Shown in pieces: positions 54,201 through 64,000 of a DNA stretch of 64,000 bases (position 1 is the stretch's first letter; the number at the start of each line of letters is the position of its first letter). This DNA comes from Erythrocercus mccallii. Lineage: Eukaryota > Chordata > Aves > Passeriformes > Dicruridae. The stretch covers positions 1,472,931 through 1,536,930 of the forward strand of contig VZRG01000032.1 in assembly GCA_013397435.1 (NCBI GenBank), given 5' to 3'. The translations under genes and the position numbers were made by a program. The notes under the pieces were generated by a model. That model saw only the letters and a program-made list of their open reading frames with translations, had not been told where the DNA came from and searched no databases.

Positions 54201-56109
54201 TAGTAGATATTCTTTATTTCACAAGCTTTTCCAGGGACACTGTTACATATTTATTTTTATTTGATATATTACATTTATTGTTTACACAGTTACGTGTTAC
54301 ATATTTTTATAATATAGATAGTTGTATATATTTATATATACGTGTGTGCATATATCTTATAGGCTAAAGAAAGTTGTTTCTAGTGAGTTCTCTTTAAAAT
54401 CTGCCTATTACATATCTGAGATTTCCAGCCTATGGCTCTCACATAAAAACATTACCTACAAAATTCCTGATCTTGCAACATTTTCAGAGGAACTAACTTG
54501 CTACAAAGGAGGACTACTGCTTTTGCAGCCCAGGTTGGCAGGGAAAGCAAAATGTGCTGTCTCCTGCAGTGCATTTCATGCTCAGTGCCTTTGCTCTCAG
54601 ATAGCATAGCCCCTTGATTGACAAGAGGTGACACTATACCCAAGGACAGCTGCATGCAGTCCACATTCACCACTGTGGAGCATGAGCAAAGATTTTGGGG
54701 TGTTGCATCTGACAAGTTTCAACCCTTCCCATGATGTAATGCCAAAAATATGCTGCTATTTGATTGTTTATATAGTTTTCTTGCTATGTTTCCAACTTCT
54801 TTTCTTAGCATAAGAAAATTAGAAAATCAGCAAGGCTACATCCATACCACACCTTTACTTCTTCCTTCTTTTGCTATTCCTGTTCTCATTACAGCCTTCC
54901 ACCAGAACTGACCCATATACTCTGACACACCTAGACATCTTTTCAAAAGACACTTCCCTGATCTCAGTTCAAGGGTAATTTTTTGGAGGGGGATTTATAA
55001 CAACTGCAGACTTAGGTCTTAACGAATGACCTAAAAAACCGAAATATCTACCAAAAAAAAATTAATAACCCCCCTAAAATTGCTTGAGCCTCTAATTACT
55101 GAATTCCTGTGTCACCTAAACAGTTATCATCACTTCTGTGAATACAACTTCAATTGCTAAAATTTTTCACATTTTTGTAAGGTGTTTATTACCCTCCTTC
55201 TAATGGCCAAAAAAATGAAGAAAGAGCATTTGAGGGGCAGGATATAGGAGCTATGACTGAAAACATTATAAAGCCATACAAAAAGCAAACAGAGCACAAT
55301 TACCTTCAATACAGAAGTTTTCAAAAATCTAGCCATTATCTTATGCATCAAAAACATTTAGAAGGTGAATAAGCCCCACAGGCATTTATTTCTAGAATAA
55401 ACATTAACTATTTATTAGCAACTTCTTCAGCCTATCAGCAGTGAAGGACATGAATTAATATGCCCATACATTCAGACAATATATTCATCACATATATTTT
55501 CACATACATATACACACACACTAGTTTACAAACCGCTGTAAACAACCTTATGTCCCCAGCAGTCCTTAATGTTTATACAATGCTCTAATTTATACTTGTA
55601 ATTGTTACTCAACTTCATTAAACACTTTAAGAACACAGTTAAATAAGCTTGGAAAGAATAGTGTGACCATTTTGGTATGCTGACTTTAGTAGTGCTTTTA
55701 ATGTACAATTTTTTTTAAACGAATGACAAAAGCATGGGTATCATAAAGCTTCTCTTGCAAGTGCAAAACAAAATAGAAAGAAAATAAATCATATCTTGAA
55801 TAGTTAAAGGCTCTAACAATCAAAAATGAAAAGGTGTATCAAGCAGGATTTTATGAAGCCTGTCCCAAGTCCACACTCAGTATTTTAACCAGCAGGTGAA
55901 TTACAGAATTATGATTAATCAGGTAGGTAACACTAACCTGAAAAACCTACATGATGCAGTCAAAAAGAACTAGAATTTTAAAAGATCTGGAGAAAATGGA
56001 GAATTGCTGTAAAAAAATACGACATTATTTCCTAAGTGAAAGACTAATGGTCTACATCTGGACAGAATTCATCAACTACAAAAACACAGGATAGAAAAAA
56101 GCAGTTAGG

Positions 56110-56700
56110 CAGAAATGATCAGTAAATCACAAGCTGAGCGTGAGTCAGAGGCATGATGCTGCCTTTCTGTGCCGCACAGCACTGTGACATGAGCAGTATG
56201 GCAACAAGCAGCCGTGCCATGTCACGCAGTAATTGCAAAACCTCAGCAGATTGCTGCATCCAGTTCAAACAATGCAATTAAAGACAGCCAGGAACACGTT
56301 CAGATGATAAACAAACAAAAATCTTACTAATAAGAGGTCTAGAAGAATAGAATAGTGACTTGTTCAGAGAAACCAAAAGAACAAGGGTGACTTCAGCTTA
56401 CAGAAAAGGCAGCTGACACAAGGAAAGAACACCTTTAAATATGCAAAAGGTAGCTTTAAAGGAGAACTTTTAATTATTGCTTTGTCTGATCTACATGTTA
56501 GCAGGGCTAAGCACTATCAGTCAGTTGGCGGCTCAGGAAGATTCAAGTTAGGTACCAGGAAAACATCCCATAAGCAACACTAGCACATCACTGGAACAGA
56601 CTGCTGAAGTCTCCTTTACAAGCAAGTCTTGCATACATTTATCAAGTGGGACTTAGATTTAACCAGCTCTGCCACAGCAGGGTACAGTAAGCGACTAGCA
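56110..56700 (+). mobile_element. Very diverged CR1-like LINE 3' region
   Basis: The order of short matches fits the end of ORF2 in an old CR1: gcatccagttcaaacaatgc (56257-56276), gaatagtgacttgttcagag (56351-56370), gggtgacttcagcttacag, cctttaaatatgcaaaagg, ggaagattcaagttaggtac with caggaaaa (56536-56563), then cactggaacagactgctgaagtctcc (56588 on). Each block is only partly conserved and AT-enriched, so this is much older than the copy at 12.5-13.8 kb. Borders and subfamily are uncertain. Confidence 0.6.
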
Positions 56701-57945
56701 GTCTTGTATTTTAGAATTTAAATACTCTTTTGATGATCAATTTAATAATTACTCTGAAAATATTCCAACTGGATTTACTGCATCTGTTTATGTAGTTTAA
56801 AAGGTCCTAGCTGAAAGACAGTATTCTTGTCCCAAGGAAGATGACAGATGTTCGTGCTGGAAGAGTCCACGAGATTTTCACAAAACCTAAAAGGGCTTCG
56901 AAAGGAGTAGCAAATAAAAAGGGGTGGCAGGAAACATTTCTTTGCTATGAAAACCCATGGGACCCCACTCCATGACTTGCACCACTAGGCATTAGGCTTA
57001 TTTTTCCTGTTACACAGCAGCTGCTCCAAACTAAGAAAGTCATTCTGTAGTAATGATCACAAGTAAGGCATCCATATCATTTGAGTTTAGAATACTTTTC
57101 CATCCATTACCAGCTTTAACCTTGAAAGATGGTAATACAGAACAGATATGATAAGCAAGGTTCCAATGTCAGATTGAAAATAAGCACTAAGCTGAACAAG
57201 AAAAACAAGCAGAAATTTCTACAAGTAAAACTTTTTTTAAAAAAATAAACTATTCCTTTAAAAATGTTCTGTACTTGGTTTATTATAAATACATCCTTAA
57301 ATGCTTCAACAAACCCACATAAATTAGGATAGGGTAGAGCTGCTGTAGTAAACCACATCCATGCACAGTAGGCATAATCTCTTCTTTTAAGACAGAAAGC
57401 AGAAGCACCTCTTTCCAAATATTATACAAATTATATATGTTCACAATATATTTATATATTTTTCATTTAATATATTTCATTTTTGCTTCCACCCTCCTTT
57501 TCCTATAATATTACTGAAGGGCTCATTTTGTAGAAGCAATGTTATTTTTCTTAGGTTAAGGACACTTAGAAATAGCTCTGTCCGCTGAACTTGAGCTGTG
57601 AGAGCCAGGTGTGCCTGAGTCCACAGTCTTTCATCTGTTTGTTCATCCTCCTACAGCCTGAAAGAAGACATGAAGAGTTTGCTGAAATCAAGAAGGTTTT
57701 CATCTCACTGCTGCAAAATTCACATTGTTCATTTTGGATAAATTCTTAGCACCTTTTCGCAGAAAATAACCATATTAAATGAAAAAAATAGAAAATACCA
57801 CCTCATGTGGTTATATTTTCCATGAACAAAACCATATTAGGGGAATGCCACTCTCCTACCACAAGGCAAAAATTGTTCCATTATTTAATTTTGGCATATA
57901 AACCAGAAAATGTCTACAAATCCTGAGCTGTGGGCCATTCATTTA

Positions 57946-57998
57946 AGTGTTGGACTTGATCCTTGAGGGTCCCTTCCAACTCAGAATATTCTCTGATA
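57946..57998 (+). mobile_element. CR1 LINE 3' tail
   Basis: gtgttggacttgatccttga followed by gggtcccttccaactcagaa and tattctctgat is the terminal part of avian CR1 in sense orientation. Only about 50 bp can be recognised; it is an extreme 5' truncation. Confidence 0.8.
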
Positions 57999-60900
57999 TT
58001 AAAAAACTATCAAATGGAAGCAATTACAAGGTAAAATAATTGTTCTCTTTTTTTTAACTTCAAACCCAACTGATCAGAAGCTACAAAATGCTGCATATTT
58101 TTAATCAAAGATGCTTCATTACACTATATTAAGGTAACTTAGAGATTATACAGGATACTAATAGTTCTGAAAGCCCTAAAATACATTTTTAAATGGTATT
58201 TATTTAAAATTTATTTCTATGAATATTTTTCTCAAAAATATTGCTTTAAATAGCTAGGTTTATAAAGAACTACCAGCAGCATTTGTCAAATTCTTTCCTT
58301 ACTTATTCAGAATACTTTCTACTGAACTGAGTTAGGATTAGCCCTACCCGTCTTGTAGGAGAGTCGTATAATGATCCCTTTATACTCATTAACTACCATT
58401 TTAATGAGCTATTACTACCTCGGGACTCAGAAGACCTCAGGGAGGTTGTAACATGCCACTACCTATATAGTAATTCACTGCTGAGTTAGTACATAGCCTC
58501 CTTGAAAGAATATAGGAATGCCCTCCATCACTCCCTTTGGTTCAGATGCCAACATCAGCAAAATTTCTGCATGTAAGACACATCCCAGCCTAAAAATTAG
58601 AAAACATCTCAGTTTAACTCCAATAAGTTTAACAGATTACTATAACTATAGCCCACCACGTCAGTAATGTTTGCACACTCCTAACAAATGAGCTGAAATC
58701 ATGAGCATTGTCTGATCACTTCAGCTTGCAGTCTGGTGGCATAAAATATTGCAAATCTGATCAAGGGCCAGGGTAGGAGGCGGGGGACACTATCATCACA
58801 AAAGGCTACTGGCGAAATCTGCCAGAATCTGTATGAGTCATAAATTAGGCAGCTGATGTCCACAGGTACACAGATAAAGAAATCAAGTTTCGCATTAGAA
58901 ACCATCAATTAAAATTCACACAGAAAATTAATTTATAAGCAACTGAAGCCTAAATAACGTTAAAATTAAAAAACTACAGACATATTTAAAAGCCATATAC
59001 ATTCAACGACTTATAATGGGACTGACTTGAAGACAGCCTTTCCCATTCAGTAGCAATTTTGTATGGAAAACTGGTATTATGGTCTCTAAAAATGCTTATC
59101 TGACATTATTTCTAGCGAGAATGAGCCAAATAATCCTGAAGGAAGATAATTACCTCTCAAGATTTATGGCAGCTGTGGGTAGATACTGTTACATACAGTG
59201 GCACGCTGTTCCTTGAATTGCTCTCTGTGTTTTTCAAATCAAAATATTTTAACTGAACCACACAGGTCCAAGCAAGGGGCAGAAAGATCCCTTCCCTGCT
59301 TTTCATAAAGCCACACCCTGCAAGCAGTTATTGCTCCCCTCTTCCAGTACTTTGGAGGCATCATTTGCATCAGGGAAGGAGGGGGATAATTCATGCTGAT
59401 CCATAAACTGCCTCCTCTCCTGGCCTGCAGGAGCTGAACCAGACACTGAAACACAGACAAGAGACAGAGCACAGGTCTGCACAAGGAAGACAAGCAGAGA
59501 AGATGAGCATGAAGAAAACACTTCTGATCTACTTCAAGCATTCTTCAGTCAGCAGAGTGCAACACCCAACAGCCTCACCACTACAAAAGGCAGTGGGTAT
59601 CAACCACATGTATGTGCCTGCTTCTCTCCTTATACATAAAAATAATTCGGCAAAAACAAGCCTTTTGTGCTGGTAAACGAGACAGTTCCTCACCACGCTC
59701 AGAGCACTGAAAAAGGCACAGTAATAGCCCTTACTCAATACTCACCCTGAAGTCATGACTGAAACAGATTGGGAAATGCTCCCTGCTCCTAAGAGAAAAA
59801 CAAGTAAAGGAGCTAATGTAAGGTCAATTTTTCAGCCACTGATATTCACAGGTAGCAGTTGTATGGATTGTATATGCCTCCCATTGTCCACACATAGAGA
59901 CTTGTCCTCAAGTCATAAAAGCAAAGTTGAGACTGAGCTACTAAAGAAATCTCTTGCTTCCTCCATTTCCCTTTCCCTACCATCATAAGCAGAAGTAACA
60001 AGTAAGAGGAATTTTCTTCTGACACCTGTATTTCAAGGATACCCCCTCAGCCTGGAAGGATTACAGAGCAGAAAAGAGAGCGATAGCCAACTGCAGGACC
60101 TACAAAGTTGAATGAGCAGAGCTGGTAGCAAGACAAACACTGCAAAAGGCAAAATAATCAAAATAAAGAGGAAAAGTATGCCTTTTTCTATGCCTGTAGA
60201 AAAGAAGAACCAGCAATTGAGTGAGCAGCAATAAAAACTTGGCAGAGGTTACGTCCCATTAATTGTGCTACCAGAAATCTGTTTCAGCCAACTGACTGCA
60301 GAAGATAGTCGCTACAACCAATTCATTACTTGCCTCTCAACATGGGATTACAGGATTATCAGCACCAAAGATAACAGTGAAAGTTGGGAAATAAAACTGT
60401 GGTCCTGCTGCCTCAAGTAGAAACACTGGCAAATGTAGAATATTTCAAATGCATAAGATAAAATTTAAATGAAACAAAGATAAATCTTAACATGGGTTCT
60501 CATCAAAGTTTTCAAGTTATGAAGTCAAGACTAAAAGAAAAATCACCATACAAGCAAAAATATAATTAGTAGGTAACTTTTCACACATAGGGAGAAGAAA
60601 GGACTGCAAGTACACAGCTAATACATGGAAATAAGCATTTTGTTACTGACAATCTTGCAAGTAACAATAATACACCAAAACTGCATTTCCCTCTGTGTCA
60701 TAATCCCAGCCATGGAATTTAATCCATGAGAGCTTTTTCCCATCACATGCAATTTCTTCTTCTCATAACTTGTCTTTTTTGGAAGGAAGAAAACCCAAAC
60801 ACAAAACAGTGGTGGCAGAAATACTGCAAGACTAGCTCTGAAAAAATCTGTCCCAGTAAGTACCACTGGACAATATAACAGAAATATCACTTCAGAGTGA

Positions 60901-62618
60901 AGAAACCAAGAAGCAGGAAAAAAGGACTAAAATTAATCTGTTTCCTTAGTACCACACAAACCCTAAGCCAACTTTAAGCAGATGCCAGCAGTGGAAGCTG
61001 AATACCCTGTGGCAATGTCAACGAAGACAAAACAGACCTAAAGGATAAAAATATTTGGTCAAGCTCTACTTTTGTTCTTTGAATCAAGAGAAAGCATGAA
61101 ACTTTTTAAGTAGCAAGAGAAGGCATGGTTAAAAAATAATAAGATTGCCAAAAGATAAGAGGTTAATTTGATTTTAATTCCATCTAAAGTGTAAACTTAT
61201 AGTTTAAAAATTAGAAGATAATAGAAATATGATAAAGATAATACATGCTACAAATAATAATGAATATTCCGAACAAGTAAAGGGGATTTGGGAAGAACTC
61301 AGTGATTCCCTGAAAAGGAACTACAATCTGTCCTCGTTACTCCTGCCATTCTGTCTTTATGCGACACACGGAAGAGGACTGCTTACCCAGCGAGCAGCTA
61401 TTCAGGATTTTTCTCAACGCATTTATTCATGTGTGGCCTCATCTGCTCGTAGCTGCATGCTGTTCAAACATGTTTGGAAGCTGTGGTTATTTGTTTTGAA
61501 GCCCATCTTGATGGCATCAGAGTTCATCAATATTATTCACCACTGTAGTATCTTAAGAGACAAGCAACATTACTTGCTTTTTTTAATATATCATAAAATG
61601 AGACAGATTAAGGTAAAATGCTCAGTAATCTCAGGTGCTAATTTTATCTCAGATATGATTTTTCCAAGTGCTCAGTATCAAACAACATTTCATACATTCA
61701 GGGCACAGACTTTAATCGACTTCAGCTGCAGCTGCAAACCCTCAGCATTTCTGCATATAAGGCCCTAGTACCTCAAATTATGCAACCAGAATTGCAGAGC
61801 ACTCAAATCAATTAGTCACCACTTGGGAAAAGTTTCGTTTAAACGACTTGCCGAGCATCACATAGGAATTCTGTGGCAGAGAGAGGAACAGAATTCAATC
61901 CTCAAGGGCACTTTTCGTCTGACTAGCTTACCCATAAAACCATTTCCCCCTGCCCCCCACAATCTTCTCCCCCACTCTCTACATACCCTCAACATCTACA
62001 GGTTAAACAGTTTTTACAGACAACAGTCTCTTTCAATACATAAGCCTGAAGCTGCACTGGGGCCAGATCTCTCCCTGAGCCTGAATAAGTAAAGACCCTG
62101 TAGAATATAATGTAGTGAATTAAAAATCATCACAATGAACAAGCACAAAGAAACCAAATTAAGATTTGAGACATTCTGAAAACCGACATTCCCTAATTTT
62201 AGAGTATGCAGCCCCAGAAATTTGTTCCTAGTCTTTTAAAAGGGATATTAAGGTACATGGCTGCTGTACAGAAAGACAGAGAAACAAGCAGATTTGGAAA
62301 GGAAAAAAAATTTGCATAACCAGTGCAGACCTGCTTTATAATACTAACACACAAGCAGTGTTTTCCTCCCTCCCTTTAAATAAACCCCAGCTCTCTGAAG
62401 CATCATTTTGATTCTAACAGGCTCCACTAAATTGCAAAACAATCTGGCTAGTTAACAACTTGCCTCTTTCAGATTACAGACTTTAACACAAATAGAACAT
62501 AAAATGGATTTTTCCTTAAAAGTGTAACATTTCTGTGAGATGTGCAGTAGTACTGGTGTCTGCACAGAACTAAAAACCAGAATATCATTATAGAAGGGCT
62601 TGGAGAAATCAGTAAAGC

Positions 62619-62715
62619 AAGGGAAAGGGAAAGGGAAAGGGAAAGGGAAAGGGAAAGGGAAAGGGAAAGGGAAAGGGAAAGGGAAAGGGAAAGGGAAAGG
62701 GAAAGGGAAAGGGAA
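62619..62715. repeat. (GGGAAA)n microsatellite
   Basis: About 16 uninterrupted GGGAAA units (95 nt of pure array plus a leading AA). All purine on the plus strand, pyrimidine on the minus. It makes long artificial reading frames (Ser-Leu and Pro-Phe repeats) on the minus strand that are not genes. Confidence 0.98.
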
Positions 62716-64000
62716 CTGTATTTGAAGCAGACAAGCCTGCCTGTAAATGGACAGGTCTGAAACACAGTGTCCATGCAATTGATACTCTCTTACAGGAAAA
62801 TGTACTTTTTGTTTAAAAGACCCAGAGGTATTTACCAAGCACTTTCTGCAAGGCTTATGTATTTTTATCACCTAAGACAAAGCAGTCCAAGACCTAGCAC
62901 CTTGCAAAATCTCTCAAGTAAAATGCAAGTAATGAGATTCTAAAAATAATGGCAGCCACATGAGAAAGTGGTAATGTTTTTAATTACTAATTTTCTTATG
63001 GTACAACAAAGTTCTTCCTTAATAATTCATCAGAAGTTCCCTACATGAGGGGATACCCCAGAAAAACAAATGGAAATGTCTATTTTTAGATCACAAATAA
63101 CTGCAACAATTTTTAAACCAAATTATTTGGAATCTTACTGAAATATAATTTGTGAGGCACATTTGCAGAAGTTATAAATAATCCAGAACCGTTTCACTTA
63201 TGTAAAAGGCACTGTTAGCATTTATCAATACAAGACATACTTGCAATACTTTATATTGCGTCTATCTCAACTTACCACATTAAATGTAAAACATTTGACT
63301 AAGAGTTGAAAAGCTTTATATAGACAAATTCCATTAAGCTGAATAAACATGACTAATCCAAGCCTTTTCTTTAAAAAGCTCCAAGACTCTAAGTATTATA
63401 GTAATATTTTTGAAACAATATTTAATGTACTTTATATTTGATGTAGTTTTCCTGCACTATATAAAAGAGTAACTTAAAATATAGAACCATACTATTCCTA
63501 CATGGGGCAATCCAAATTTGCATGCAATTAAACCAACATTGTTTTAAATACTGAAATTCCAACTACACAAGTTTTCAGAAATCCTAGGACTAGGTATGTA
63601 CTTACATGGGAGTCAAATGTGACTGCTGCCTAAATACTGATGGAATTATGCTCTCAAACTGACAGGCATGCTAAACTTTTAATTTGATAATATTTACAGA
63701 TCTCTAGTCAGACTCACATCTATAAACTGAAAAATTTTGCTTTCTTTATGAAATGAGTCTACAGAAATCTTTATCTGGGTCTGAAATGTGAGTATTGAAT
63801 AAGGGCATACAAACAAAAAACTTGCTGTTCACTGCATAAATATGTTACAACATAAGTTCAAATTCTGAAAGGCTCTCTTACAGCAAAATAAAACAAGACA
63901 GGAAGAGTTAATTCTACGAGCAATTTTAAATTCTTCATATTTATTCTGTTCTCACTAAACACTTCAACAAGAAATGCTAATCATTACACAGTTTTCTATA

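Larger units (their letters stand above)
47916..64000 (-). other. DNAJC1 intron 1 (incomplete, more than 16 kb)
   Basis: No GC-rich first exon or CpG island occurs up to the right edge, and no sequence for the expected J-domain start was seen, so exon 1 lies beyond 64000. The stretch contains twin hairpins at 51.2 kb, a diverged CR1 at 56.1-56.7 kb, a CR1 tail at 57.95 kb, a long unexplained open frame at 61.2 kb and the GGGAAA array at 62.6 kb. The remainder holds nothing I recognise. Confidence 0.8.

Noticed and set aside
59239..59541. Overlapping 100- and 72-codon minus-strand frames
   Set aside because: Both frames of the same stretch are open, typical of locally stop-poor DNA; no domain or splice context.
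62452..62871. Open frames of 139 and 101 codons on the minus strand
   Set aside because: Their length comes from the GGGAAA array, which reads as Pro-Phe or Ser-Leu repeats.
48000..64000. DNAJC1 exon 1 or promoter
   Set aside because: No CpG island, signal-peptide-like frame or J-domain start sequence in this interval.
1..64000. CRISPR arrays, bacterial operons, tRNA or rRNA genes
   Set aside because: None seen; base composition, introns and LINE/LTR content are those of a bird nuclear genome.

Overview
This is a window of vertebrate nuclear DNA, AT-rich (my estimate by eye is about 35% G+C) and almost entirely intronic. It comes from a bird, probably a songbird. Three things point that way: a sense-strand CR1 LINE with the avian-type 3' end, further CR1 fragments, and two old LTRs whose 3' parts look like LTR families I know from passerine genomes. 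The passerine call rests on memory of those families and is less certain than 'bird'.

One protein-coding gene is visible, DNAJC1 (ERdj1/MTJ1), on the minus strand. Seven consecutive internal coding exons can be placed with canonical AG/GT borders and compatible phases. From the upstream end they lie at 47915-47814, 47078-47032, 40914-40749, 39891-39794, 38746-38653, 29317-29227 and 19531-19365. Joined, they give 765 nt, or 255 uninterrupted codons. These cover most of the J domain with an intact HPD, the single membrane span, the lysine/arginine-rich juxtamembrane segment, the conserved PQWHDLLPCKLGIWFCLT block and the acidic linker before the SANT domains. By the human gene layout they are exons 2-8. 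Exon 1 should lie beyond the right edge, and the SANT-domain exons and 3' UTR beyond the left edge.

Layout: 1-19364 is part of intron 8, with two degraded LTRs (about 2.87-3.53 and 4.86-5.24 kb), a minus-strand CR1 fragment (4.4-4.66 kb) and a 1.26-kb CR1 (12.54-13.80 kb). Intron 7 (19532-29226) has an exact 54-bp tandem duplication just upstream of the exon 8 acceptor. Intron 6 (29318-38652) and intron 3 (40915-47031) are long and AT-rich. Introns 5, 4 and 2 are short. Intron 1 (47916-64000, incomplete) holds a very diverged CR1, a CR1 3' tail and a 95-97 bp GGGAAA array. I found no CpG island, tRNA, rRNA or second gene. Most other open frames look like chance frames in intron or repeat sequence.

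I see no clear undescribed biological system. The observations most worth checking are the 54-bp duplication that keeps the exon 8 frame open upstream, a cluster of three evenly spaced ATCAAT motifs in intron 3, an unusually long open frame at 61.2-61.8 kb, and the GGGAAA mirror-repeat tract.
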